From NCBI RefSeq assembly GCF_024529975.1, contig NZ_AP024897.1, positions 3,596,001 through 3,660,000 of the forward strand: a stretch of DNA of 64,000 nt, written 5' to 3'. This stretch comes from Vibrio quintilis. GTDB lineage: Bacteria > Pseudomonadota > Gammaproteobacteria > Enterobacterales > Vibrionaceae. The position numbers and the translations under genes were made by a program. Positions 54,835 through 64,000 of the stretch are shown here, one piece after another (the stretch's first letter is position 1; each line of letters opens with the position of its first letter). The notes beneath the pieces are model-generated. The model did not search any database and was not told where the DNA came from. It worked only from the letters and a program-made list of their open reading frames with translations.

Positions 54835-56382
54835 ATGAACGATCAGGTCATAATTTTCGACACAACATTGCGCGACGGTGAACAGGCATTATCTGCAAGC
54901 TTAACCGTAAAAGAAAAATTACAAATTGCGTATGCTCTGGAACGACTGGGGATCGATATCATTGAAGCCGGTTTTCCGGTTTCATCTCCCGGTGATTTTC
55001 AGTCCGTACAAACCATCGCAAAACACATCAAAAACAGCCGGGTCTGTGCTTTATCCCGTGCAGTAGAAAAAGATATCGATGCAGCTGCCGAAGCATTAAA
55101 AGTGGCAGAAGCTTTCAGAATTCATACATTTATTTCCACATCAACCATCCATGTTGAGGATAAATTACGCCGCAGTTACGATCAGGTTGTGGAAATGGCT
55201 GTAAAAGCAGTAAAGCACGCCCGGAAGTATACGGATGATGTTGAATTCTCATGTGAAGATGCAGGCCGGACTCCCATTGATAACTTGTGTCGTATGGTTG
55301 AAAGTGCAATCGATGCAGGCGCAAAGACCATCAATATCCCGGATACTGTGGGTTATACCGTTCCAAGTGAATTCGGCGGAATTATTCAGTCGCTATTCAA
55401 TCGGGTTCCCAACATTGATAAAGCCATCATTTCCGTTCACTGCCATGACGATCTTGGTATGTCTGTCGCAAACTCAATTGCTGCGGTTCAGGCTGGTGCT
55501 CGCCAGATAGAAGGAACAATGAATGGTATTGGTGAACGGGCAGGAAACTGTGCACTGGAAGAAATTGCCATGATCATTAAAACCCGGCAGCAATTACTGG
55601 GTGTTCATACCAATCTCAAACATGATGAAATTCACCGTACCAGCAAAATGGTCAGCCAGCTTTGTAATATGCCGGTTCAGAGTAATAAGGCGATTGTTGG
55701 CGCTAACGCATTCAGTCACTCATCAGGGATTCACCAGGATGGCATGCTGAAAAATAAAAACACCTACGAAATTATGACGCCAGAATCGATTGGCCTGAAG
55801 AATAAGGTGCTGAACCTGACCAGCCGCAGTGGCCGTGCCGCAGTGAAAAGTCATATGGAAACAATGGGGTATAAGGAAGAAGACTATAATCTGGATGTTC
55901 TGTATGATAATTTCCTGATACTTGCGGATAAAAAAGGTCAGGTATTTGATTATGACCTTGAATCATTGATGTACTTCTCTAATCTCAAAGATGAAGATGA
56001 TTTCTATAAACTGAACTATCTGAGTGTTCAGTCCGGCAGTGTTATGGCAACCACAACCATCAAACTGCAGTGTGGCGAAGAAGAGCAATGTGAAGCCGCA
56101 GTAGGCAATGGCCCGGTTGATGCTTTATACCAGTGTATTTACCGCATCACAGGTTATGATATTGTTCTGGATAAGTTTGATCTGACGGCGAAAGGTGAAG
56201 GTGAAGATGGCCTTGGACAAGCTGATATCATCGCCAATTACAAAGGACGAAAATACCATGGCACCGGCGTTTCAACTGACATTGTTGAAGCTTCAGGCCA
56301 GGCTCTGTTACATGTAATCAACAGTATCCACCGTGCAGACCAAATCGAAGAAATCAAGCAAAAGAAATTTGTAACGGTATAA
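54835..56382 (+). CDS. leuA: 2-Isopropylmalate synthase
   Basis: First committed step to leucine: 3-methyl-2-oxobutanoate plus acetyl-CoA. 515 residues. Barrel motifs [46 protein letters not shown] and the metal-binding [13 protein letters not shown], followed by [17 protein letters not shown]. The C-terminal leucine-binding regulatory domain spans about 390-515. GGGGAGCC precedes the ATG. A 9-bp stem ACAGGCATA / TATGCCTGT (56391-56422) lies in the 105-base gap before leuB. Confidence 0.98.
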   Translation: MNDQVIIFDTTLRDGEQALSASLTVKEKLQIAYALERLGIDIIEAGFPVSSPGDFQSVQTIAKHIKNSRVCALSRAVEKDIDAAAEALKVAEAFRIHTFISTSTIHVEDKLRRSYDQVVEMAVKAVKHARKYTDDVEFSCEDAGRTPIDNLCRMVESAIDAGAKTINIPDTVGYTVPSEFGGIIQSLFNRVPNIDKAIISVHCHDDLGMSVANSIAAVQAGARQIEGTMNGIGERAGNCALEEIAMIIKTRQQLLGVHTNLKHDEIHRTSKMVSQLCNMPVQSNKAIVGANAFSHSSGIHQDGMLKNKNTYEIMTPESIGLKNKVLNLTSRSGRAAVKSHMETMGYKEEDYNLDVLYDNFLILADKKGQVFDYDLESLMYFSNLKDEDDFYKLNYLSVQSGSVMATTTIKLQCGEEEQCEAAVGNGPVDALYQCIYRITGYDIVLDKFDLTAKGEGEDGLGQADIIANYKGRKYHGTGVSTDIVEASGQALLHVINSIHRADQIEEIKQKKFVTV

Positions 56383-56457
56383 GCAAAATTACAGGCATAT
56401 CCGCTTAAAAGGCTATGCCTGTTAATGCCTGCCGTATACTGGTGGAAAAGCCAGTGA

Positions 56458-57579
<1,122 letters not shown>

Positions 57580-57597
57580 ACGGGCAAGGTAAGAGCA

Positions 57598-59004
57598 ATG
57601 TCAAACGCAAAAACTTTATACGAAAAAATATACGATGCGCACGTCGTCGTCGCTGCTGAAGGCGAAAACCCGATTTTATATATTGACCGTCATCTGGTCC
57701 ACGAAGTCACTTCACCACAGGCTTTTGATGGCCTGAGAGAAAAAGGACGCAAAGTCCGTCAGGTCAGCAAGACTTTTGCAACGATGGATCACAATGTTTC
57801 CACAACAACGAAAGATATCAATGCATCGGGTGAAATGGCCCGGATTCAGATGGAAACCCTGTCTAAAAACTGTGAAGAGTTTGGTGTGACCTTATATGAC
57901 ATCAACCACAAATATCAGGGTATTGTCCACGTCATGGGCCCGGAACTCGGTATTACTTTACCCGGTATGACGATTGTTTGTGGTGACTCACATACTGCAA
58001 CTCATGGTGCTTTTGGCTCAATTGCTTTTGGTATCGGCACATCAGAAGTAGAACACGTCCTTGCAACGCAAACCCTGAAGCAGGCCCGTGCTAAAACGAT
58101 GAAAATCGAAATCAAAGGGAAAGTTGCTCCCGGCATCACTGCAAAAGATATCGTACTGGCCATCATTGGTAAAACCACTGCGGCAGGCGGAACCGGTTAT
58201 GTCGTTGAGTTCTGTGGTGAAGCAATTCGCGACTTAACAATGGAAGGCCGGATGACCGTGTGTAACATGGCGATAGAGATGGGTGCAAAAGCCGGATTAG
58301 TTGCTCCAGACGAAACAACGTTTGAATATATCAAGGGCCGTAAATTTGCTCCGGCAGTTGAAGACTGGGATGCGGCTGTTGAATACTGGAAAACACTGAG
58401 AACTGACGATGATGCAGAATTTGATGCCGTTGTGACGTTGGATGCCGCTGAAATCAGACCACAGGTCACATGGGGAACCAATCCGGGACAGGTGATTTCT
58501 GTCGACTCTCCGATTCCGGCCCCTGAAAGTTTCTCTGATCCGGTGGAAAAGTCCTCCGCAGAAAAAGCACTCACCTACATGGGGCTTGAAGCCGGTAAAT
58601 CACTCTCTGATTACGATATAGATAAAGTATTCATTGGTTCATGTACAAACTCCCGTATTGAAGATATGCGTGCAGCCGCTGAAGTCGCAAAAGGTAAGCA
58701 GGTCGCTGCTCATGTTCAGGCCATTGTTGTTCCCGGCTCAGAGCAGGTCAAAGCTCAGGCTGAAGCAGAAGGACTGGATAAAATCCTTACTGATGCGGGC
58801 TTTGAGTGGCGTTTACCCGGTTGCTCTATGTGTCTGGCGATGAACAATGATCGCCTGGCACCGAAGGAACGATGCGCTTCAACATCTAACCGTAACTTCG
58901 AAGGACGTCAGGGACGTGACGGAAGAACGCATCTTGTCAGCCCGGCAATGGCGGCGGCGGCAGCTATAGCAGGCCACTTTGTTGACATTCGTACATTCAG
59001 TTAA
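57598..59004 (+). CDS. leuC: 3-Isopropylmalate dehydratase, large subunit
   Basis: Aconitase-type [4Fe-4S] subunit that isomerises 2- to 3-isopropylmalate with LeuD. 468 residues. Iron-sulfur cysteines in GSCTNSR and GCSMC; also [33 protein letters not shown], and the C-terminal [22 protein letters not shown]. Eighteen bases after leuB and 15 before leuD, in one operon. Confidence 0.98.
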   Translation: MSNAKTLYEKIYDAHVVVAAEGENPILYIDRHLVHEVTSPQAFDGLREKGRKVRQVSKTFATMDHNVSTTTKDINASGEMARIQMETLSKNCEEFGVTLYDINHKYQGIVHVMGPELGITLPGMTIVCGDSHTATHGAFGSIAFGIGTSEVEHVLATQTLKQARAKTMKIEIKGKVAPGITAKDIVLAIIGKTTAAGGTGYVVEFCGEAIRDLTMEGRMTVCNMAIEMGAKAGLVAPDETTFEYIKGRKFAPAVEDWDAAVEYWKTLRTDDDAEFDAVVTLDAAEIRPQVTWGTNPGQVISVDSPIPAPESFSDPVEKSSAEKALTYMGLEAGKSLSDYDIDKVFIGSCTNSRIEDMRAAAEVAKGKQVAAHVQAIVVPGSEQVKAQAEAEGLDKILTDAGFEWRLPGCSMCLAMNNDRLAPKERCASTSNRNFEGRQGRDGRTHLVSPAMAAAAAIAGHFVDIRTFS

Positions 59005-59019
59005 TCAGAGGAAACAACT

Positions 59020-59622
59020 ATGACAGGTTTCAAACAACACACAGGATTAGTCGTTCCTCTGGACGCTGCAAACGTTGATACGGATGCGATTATTCCAAAA
59101 CAATTTTTGCAAAAAGTAACCCGGACCGGCTTTGGTCGTCATTTATTTCATGACTGGCGTTTTCTCGATGATTCGGGAGAACAGGCAAACCCTGAATTTA
59201 TCATGAATCACGCTCGTTATCAGGGCGCCAGTATTTTACTTGCCCGTGAGAATTTTGGCTGTGGTTCATCCCGTGAGCATGCACCATGGGCGCTGGCTGA
59301 TTATGGTATTCAGGTCATGATAGCACCGAGCTTTGCTGATATTTTCTATGGCAACTCAATCAATAACCAAATGGTTCCGGTTCGCCTCACTGAAGCAGAA
59401 GTTGATGAAATTTTCCGGTTTGTTGAAGCAAACGAAGGGGCACAGGTCACTGTCAATCTTGAAACCATGAAAGTTTCAGCCAATGGCAAAGAGTACAGTT
59501 TCGAAATCGATGAGTTCCGCCGCCACTGTTTATTAAACGGGCTGGATAATATTGGACTGACACTTCAGCATGAAGATAAAATCGCTGAATATGAAGGAAA
59601 AATCCCCGCATTTCTGGGTTAA
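59020..59622 (+). CDS. leuD: 3-Isopropylmalate dehydratase, small subunit
   Basis: Swivelling-domain partner of LeuC. 200 residues. Motifs [38 protein letters not shown] and [28 protein letters not shown] precedes the ATG. Last gene of the leu operon, followed by a terminator. Confidence 0.98.
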   Translation: MTGFKQHTGLVVPLDAANVDTDAIIPKQFLQKVTRTGFGRHLFHDWRFLDDSGEQANPEFIMNHARYQGASILLARENFGCGSSREHAPWALADYGIQVMIAPSFADIFYGNSINNQMVPVRLTEAEVDEIFRFVEANEGAQVTVNLETMKVSANGKEYSFEIDEFRRHCLLNGLDNIGLTLQHEDKIAEYEGKIPAFLG

Positions 59623-59649
59623 TTTTACAGATTTAACGCGATGAAAATG

Positions 59650-59679
59650 AAGCTGGTATTAGAAAATATCAGCTTTTTT
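59650..59679 (+). terminator. Rho-independent terminator of leuABCD
   Basis: AAGCTGGTATT (59650-59660) / AATATCAGCTT (59665-59675) with one G-T pair, then TTTT. Confidence 0.8.
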
Positions 59680-59708
59680 CCGTTCAGAATCACGAATTTC
59701 AGACAAAG

Positions 59709-59738
59709 AAAAAGCCCTGACATTGTCAGGGCTTTTTC
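59709..59738. terminator. Bidirectional terminator between leuD and tRNA-Leu
   Basis: AAAGCCCTGACA faces TGTCAGGGCTTT with A- and T-runs on both sides (59709-59738). It probably stops the tRNA transcript on the minus strand and backs up the leu terminator. Confidence 0.8.
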
Positions 59739-59745
59739 TTAAATA

Positions 59746-59830
59746 TGGTACCGGTGGGCGGACTTGAACCGCCACGCCCGAAGGCAACGGATTTTGAATC
59801 CGTCGTGTATACCAATTTCACCACACCGGC
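59746..59830 (-). tRNA. tRNA-Leu (anticodon CAA)
   Basis: 85 bases on the minus strand including an encoded CCA (59746-59748). Acceptor arm GCCGGTG / CACCGGT with a wobble, D-arm TGGTGAAATTGGTATACA, anticodon stem ACGGA / TCCGT around loop TTCAAAA with CAA at 59794-59796, long class II variable arm TGCCTTCGGGCG and TTCAAGTC in the T-arm. Reads UUG codons. Confidence 0.95.
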
Positions 59831-60025
59831 ATCAGGGCTGTGCCCTTTGATGAGACGCATTATACGTAAGATATGCTTTCGTGCAACACTAAAAAACTGA
59901 TTTTCAATTGTTTGATGATAATTTCACCATAAAGCCTGAAGTTTTATACATCTCCGCTTTTATAATCAATACAGAATGATTATGCTGCTTTCTGTCATTC
60001 ATCTGTATCTAAAGTCAGACCAACC
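59831..60025. other. Intergenic region upstream of tRNA-Leu and the RDD gene
   Basis: 195 bases with the divergent promoters of the tRNA (minus) and the RDD gene (plus). No further gene or repeat seen. Confidence 0.5.
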
Positions 60026-60496
60026 ATGAAACAACAATTTTCCGATTTTCAGCCTGCAGGCTTCTTATCCCGTCTTGGCTCGCTGTTTATTGACACATTG
60101 TCTGTCATTATTCTGGAATGTCTCGCCGCTGCAATAGCGATTGCGCTGATAAAAATAGCAGAATTCACCGGTCTGTTATCTTTCGTATCCTATCAGAGCT
60201 TAAATGATTTAATGGCGCATCACCCGGTTATCAGCCCCTTGCTGACCGGATACCTTGCCATTATCTGGATAGGCTTCTTTGTTTACTGCTGGACAGAATC
60301 AAGACAAACACCCGGCATGAAAGCCCTGCATCTGGCGATTAAAAACCGTGACGGCACAGCCATCACTGTCACTCAGGCCTTCATCAGGTTGTTTACATCC
60401 TGTTTTGGTTTATCAAACCTGGTTATCCCTTTTGATCCGCAAAAACGTGGATTTCAAGATATCTGGGCACAAACACAAGTGTACAAAGTCAAATAA
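60026..60496 (+). CDS. RDD-family membrane protein
   Basis: 156 residues. The start QPAGFLSRLGSLFIDTLSVI is the RDD motif in variant form (Arg in SRLGS, Asp in IDT). Three to four membrane segments at about 25-50, 75-95 and 110-135. Also YCWTESRQTPGMKALHL, typical of the family. Function is not settled for most members; some act in ion transport. Convergent with lptG and near pepA. Confidence 0.85.
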   Translation: MKQQFSDFQPAGFLSRLGSLFIDTLSVIILECLAAAIAIALIKIAEFTGLLSFVSYQSLNDLMAHHPVISPLLTGYLAIIWIGFFVYCWTESRQTPGMKALHLAIKNRDGTAITVTQAFIRLFTSCFGLSNLVIPFDPQKRGFQDIWAQTQVYKVK

Positions 60497-60519
60497 CCAG
60501 AGAGTCAGAGAAGAGTGAA

Positions 60520-60553
60520 GAAGTGGTATTTCAATGAAAATGAATACCACTTC
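60520..60553. terminator. Hairpin between RDD gene and lptG
   Basis: GAAGTGGTATT (60520-60530) / AATACCACTTC (60543-60553), perfect 11-bp stem between convergent genes; no clear U-run on either side. Confidence 0.55.
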
Positions 60554-60566
60554 ATGGAGCCGGTGA

Positions 60567-61637
60567 TTACAACTTACGCCGTAACAACATCACAGCAATA
60601 CTCAAAAAAACAAAACTGGGAGCGACTGCACCTAAAGCTGGAGGGAAACCATAAACAAGGCTGAGCGGTCCAAAAAACTCACTGGAAATATAGAAAGTAA
60701 ACCCGGCGACCACACCAGACAGTATTCTCGCACCCATCGTGACACTTCTCAGCGGGCCAAAGATAAATGACAGCGCCATTAACATCATGACTGCAATTGA
60801 GAATGACTGAGTCACTTTACGCCATAAGGCCAGCTCATATCTTGATGAATCCTGCTCGGATGCCTTCAGGAAATGAACATAATCATATAATCCACTCAAA
60901 GATAATTCTTCCGGCTTCACGGTCACCACAGATAGCTTGTTTGGCTCAATGGCGGTTTGCCATAAACGTTCTGAAAATTCCTGCTTGGTGATGACTTTGT
61001 CCTGTGCCATATCGGTGACAGTCACATGCTTCATCTTCCATTGATTATCTTTAAGGTAATCAGCTTCTGTCGCAAAGATAACTTTGGTTAATTTTTTATC
61101 ATCATCAAAACGCCAGATATTCAGCCCATATAAAGTCTCACCATCGACTTTGGTGATGAAAATGAAATCACTGGCATCTCTGGCCCAAACTCCCATTCTC
61201 ACGGACAGCAATTTACCGCCGGAAGTGGAAAACGCTCTCAAATCACGGGCCATTTTCTGAGCCTGTGGCGCCCCCCATTGCCCCAGCAATGTAATGATAA
61301 TCATCAGCGGTACTGCCGTTTTTAAAACAGAAATACCAATATTCAGTTTAGAAAATCCGGCAGCCTGCATGACAACCAGTTCAGAACTGGCCGCAAGCAT
61401 TCCCAAACCGATCAACGCACCAAGCAAAGCTGCCATCGGGAAAAACATTTCAATATCCCGGGGAATACTCAGCAAGACAAAATACAGGGCTTTCAACAAA
61501 TCATAACTACCCTGCCCGACTTTCCGTAACTGTTCGACGTACTTGATAATACCGGACAACCCGACAAAGGTGACTAACACCAGAGAGGTGGTCGCAATAA
61601 TTGTTCGTCCAATATATAAATCTAAAATCTTAAACAC
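60567..61637 (-). CDS. lptG: LPS export ABC transporter permease LptG
   Basis: Inner-membrane permease that, with LptF and the ATPase LptB, lifts lipopolysaccharide from the membrane toward LptC and LptA. 356 residues, six membrane segments, three at each end, around a large periplasmic jellyroll. Family motifs LDLYIGRTIIATTSLVLVTF, FFPMAALLGALIGLGMLAASSELVVMQAAG and, near the end, SEFFGPLSLVYGFPP. Three bases after lptF in the same operon. Confidence 0.95.
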   Translation of the reverse strand: MFKILDLYIGRTIIATTSLVLVTFVGLSGIIKYVEQLRKVGQGSYDLLKALYFVLLSIPRDIEMFFPMAALLGALIGLGMLAASSELVVMQAAGFSKLNIGISVLKTAVPLMIIITLLGQWGAPQAQKMARDLRAFSTSGGKLLSVRMGVWARDASDFIFITKVDGETLYGLNIWRFDDDKKLTKVIFATEADYLKDNQWKMKHVTVTDMAQDKVITKQEFSERLWQTAIEPNKLSVVTVKPEELSLSGLYDYVHFLKASEQDSSRYELALWRKVTQSFSIAVMMLMALSFIFGPLRSVTMGARILSGVVAGFTFYISSEFFGPLSLVYGFPPALGAVAPSFVFLSIAVMLLRRKL

Positions 61638-61640
61638 GGC

Positions 61641-62741
61641 TTACGCCACCTTTCTCTGTCTGATCTTATCTTTGAATTTACGGACCATCACACTATCCAG
61701 GCTATTCACAAACAACGCTGTAACAAGCAATGCGGCATTGATGGGCCATAAACCAATGTATGCTGGGATTCCCCCGTCTTCAATGGCTGACTTTCCGGCA
61801 CTGATAGCAAGGAAATAGGCCAGATAAATCAGGATGGCCGGCCCCATCTTGGCAAAACGTCCCTGCCGTGGATTTACAGCAGAAAGCGGAACCACAAGCA
61901 TGGTTAACAATGGAATACAAACCACCAGGGAAATCCGCCATTGAAGTTCAGCCTTTGCCCTGCTGTCCGGATTTTTCATCAAATCCAGTGTAGGCTGAGC
62001 TTCCCAGTCCCGGCCTTTATTCTTAACCTTGCGCTGCCCTATCAACCCATCATATTCATCAAAACGGGTGATCATATAGTTAATCTGCGTCGGCAAGCCT
62101 TCATAACGCGTCCCGTGATACATGGTAATAATCTGACGGCCATCACTGAGCTCTTTCACATCGCCTGAATCAGAAAACATCACGCTGGGTAAGATTGATT
62201 CTCTGGGTGTCAACTGAGCGACGAACACATTGTGTAACTTTCGGTTTTCAATATCATCGATAAAAATCACTGAAGAGCCATCAGGAGAGCGTTGAAAATG
62301 CCCTTTCTGTAATAAATCAACCCGGTTTTCAGCCGCCAGTGTTTCCATCAGCTGCGCTTCCCGGTCCTGACTCCATGGAGAAAGCCATAATGCATTAAAT
62401 GCGGCAAAACCTGCTGTAATCAAAGCCAGATACAGGGCAGCCCGAACCAGAAATTTATTACCAATTCCTGTCGCATTCATTACGGTAATCTCACTTTCAG
62501 CATATAAGCGGCCGAAAGTAATCAGAATACCAATGTAAAGACTCAGCGGCAGCATCAGCAAGCCCATCGCCGGCATGTTCAGCCCGACAATCGACATGAT
62601 CATTCCGGCCGGTATTTCGCCATCAGACGCTTCCGCAAGCACGCGGATAAATTTCTGGCTGAGAAACACTAAAAACAGGATAAAAAATATGGCCAGCTGG
62701 CTTTTTAATGTTTCTCTGATTAAATATCTAACGATAATCAC
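61641..62741 (-). CDS. lptF: LPS export ABC transporter permease LptF
   Basis: Partner permease of LptG. 366 residues. MIIVRYLIRETLKSQLAIFF at the start, LPLSLYIGILITFGRLYAESEITVMNATG (coupling-helix region), PWSQDREAQLM, then the periplasmic jellyroll, and three C-terminal membrane segments. Divergent from pepA across 206 bases, the conserved arrangement in gammaproteobacteria. Confidence 0.95.
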   Translation of the reverse strand: MIIVRYLIRETLKSQLAIFFILFLVFLSQKFIRVLAEASDGEIPAGMIMSIVGLNMPAMGLLMLPLSLYIGILITFGRLYAESEITVMNATGIGNKFLVRAALYLALITAGFAAFNALWLSPWSQDREAQLMETLAAENRVDLLQKGHFQRSPDGSSVIFIDDIENRKLHNVFVAQLTPRESILPSVMFSDSGDVKELSDGRQIITMYHGTRYEGLPTQINYMITRFDEYDGLIGQRKVKNKGRDWEAQPTLDLMKNPDSRAKAELQWRISLVVCIPLLTMLVVPLSAVNPRQGRFAKMGPAILIYLAYFLAISAGKSAIEDGGIPAYIGLWPINAALLVTALFVNSLDSVMVRKFKDKIRQRKVA

Positions 62742-62947
62742 ACTGAAATTACCTATGAAAAACTTGTTTTTTTAATTGAATCACTATAGTTTTTGACTGA
62801 AACTTGTATTTTATAGAACTTTATTGCCTACGTCGTTGCTGAAAATTTGATTCGGCTTCAACATAATAGTTCATCATTCATGATGGACTTATTAAGAGTG
62901 CATTATCTACGATTTAGTTCTGTTTGTCTTCACATCTAGGAGTACGC

Positions 62948-64000
62948 ATGGAGTTTAGTGTTAAAAGTGGTAGTCCGGAAAAACAACGCAGTGCCTGTAT
63001 TGTCGTCGGAGTATTTGAACCACGCCGCCTTTCTCCTGTAGCCGAGCAACTTGATAAAATCAGTGACGGTTACATCAGTTCATTACTTCGCCGTGGTGAC
63101 CTGGAAGGGAAATCAGGCCAAATGTTACTGCTTCACCAAGTTCCCGGTGTATTATCCGAAAGGGTTTTGTTAGTTGGGTGCGGCAAAGAAAGAGAATTGG
63201 GTGAGCGTCAGTACAAAGACATCATTCAAAAAACAATCAGTACCTTAAATGAAACCGGTTCAATGGAAGCCGTTTGCTTTTTAACGGAACTCCATGTGAA
63301 AGGCCGTGATACTTACTGGAAAGTTCGTCAGGCCGTCGAAGCAACTAAAGACGGATTGTATACCTTTGACCAGTTTAAAAGTACCAAGCCGGAAACACGC
63401 CGGCCATTGCGGAAACTGGTGTTTAATGTGCCAACACGCCGGGAATTAAGCCTCGGTGAAAAGGCAATTTCTCATGCACTGGCGATTGCTGATGGTGTGC
63501 GTTCCTGTAAAGATCTCGGCAATATGCCGCCGAATATTGCTAATCCGGCTTATCTGGCTTCTCAGGCCCGGCGTCTGGCTGACGATTACAGTGCAGTAAC
63601 CACCAAAATCGTTGGCGAAGAAGAGATGGAAAAACTCGGCATGACATCTTATCTGGCTGTCGGCCGGGGGTCACGCAATGAGTCCATGATGTCAGTGATC
63701 GAATATAAAGGTCACCCGGATCCGGACGCAAAACCCATTGTCCTGATTGGTAAAGGACTGACCTTCGATTCCGGTGGTATTTCATTAAAACCAGGCGAAG
63801 CCATGGACGAAATGAAATATGACATGTGTGGGGCTGCATCGGTCTTTGGTACCATGAAAGCGATCGCTGCACTGAATCTTCCATTAAATATCATCGGCGT
63901 GCTTGCAGGTTGCGAAAATATGCCCGGTAGTCAGGCATACCGGCCCGGTGATATTTTAACCACAATGTCAGGACAGACAGTAGAAGTGCTGAATACGGAT
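62948..64000 (+). CDS. pepA: Leucyl aminopeptidase (cytosol aminopeptidase), 3' end outside window
   Basis: 351 codons from the ATG at 62948 (CTAGGAG nearby) run off the right edge; the full enzyme is about 500 residues. The N-terminal macro-like domain (1-165, [20 protein letters not shown]) leads to the M17 metallopeptidase core: [16 protein letters not shown], the metal-binding [19 protein letters not shown] with its Lys and Asp, [16 protein letters not shown], and [21 protein letters not shown] ending at LNTD, before the remaining active-site residues. Hexameric peptidase; in E. coli also a DNA-binding protein. Confidence 0.96.
   Translation, partial: MEFSVKSGSPEKQRSACIVVGVFEPRRLSPVAEQLDKISDGYISSLLRRGDLEGKSGQMLLLHQVPGVLSERVLLVGCGKERELGERQYKDIIQKTISTLNETGSMEAVCFLTELHVKGRDTYWKVRQAVEATKDGLYTFDQFKSTKPETRRPLRKLVFNVPTRRELSLGEKAISHALAIADGVRSCKDLGNMPPNIANPAYLASQARRLADDYSAVTTKIVGEEEMEKLGMTSYLAVGRGSRNESMMSVIEYKGHPDPDAKPIVLIGKGLTFDSGGISLKPGEAMDEMKYDMCGAASVFGTMKAIAALNLPLNIIGVLAGCENMPGSQAYRPGDILTTMSGQTVEVLNTD

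Overview
The window looks like a chromosomal segment of a Vibrio-type gammaproteobacterium (about 45% GC by eye). The grounds are the gene neighbourhoods leuABCD / leuO / ilvIH and pepA / lptF-lptG, a VC2487-type glycosyltransferase next to leuO, a DeoR regulator-glmS pair beside pykF, an orphan type VI secretion (T6SS) vgrG island, and short 'TACCCAAACAA' intergenic palindromes. Conserved housekeeping blocks alternate with accessory blocks.

Layout. 1-6546 (minus): 5' part of a multidomain FAAL-ACP-KS-PCP-cyclization-adenylation synthase that runs off the left edge. Its ketosynthase has lost one catalytic histidine and its acyltransferase domain. 7310-14747 (minus): a small membrane protein and a 2349-residue secreted SpvB/RHS protein. 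15089-16105 (plus): two tandem, nearly identical small secreted proteins. 16207-22220: glmS and a DeoR-type regulator, pykF with a long structured leader, a 43-residue membrane ORF, and an MscS channel. 22329-30491: a TRAP transporter facing gabD, gabT and a MocR-type regulator that lacks the PLP-binding lysine and carries an extra C-terminal domain. 30599-37446: a local ArgR and the arginine deiminase pathway (arcA-arcC-arcB, divergent antiporter) with a perfect FNR box in the shared 1-kb control region. 37732-46447: a vgrG island with adaptor proteins (DUF6484, DUF2169, a dead ketosynthase-like protein), a DUF4150-GHH nuclease effector, a candidate immunity protein and a TIGR02270 protein. 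46446-47937: a MITE-like inverted repeat and an IS481-type insertion sequence. 47958-59622: branched-chain amino acid genes (ilvIH, leuO, leuABCD), with a VC2487-type glycosyltransferase, a PAP2 phosphatase and a TetR regulator between them. The leu operon has a readable attenuator with its own leader peptide. 59746-64000: tRNA-Leu(CAA), an RDD protein, lptG/lptF, and the 5' part of pepA.

How the parts work together. ilvIH makes the precursors that leuABCD turns into leucine, under LeuO and attenuation. The arc genes take in arginine, exchange it for ornithine and make ATP under oxygen limitation. The TRAP-gab block imports an unidentified carboxylate and oxidises GABA or a related omega-amino acid to a dicarboxylate. 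The vgrG island supplies a spike tip, loading adaptors, a nuclease and its protection for a T6SS whose structural genes lie elsewhere. All functions are read from sequence motifs; no database search was run.
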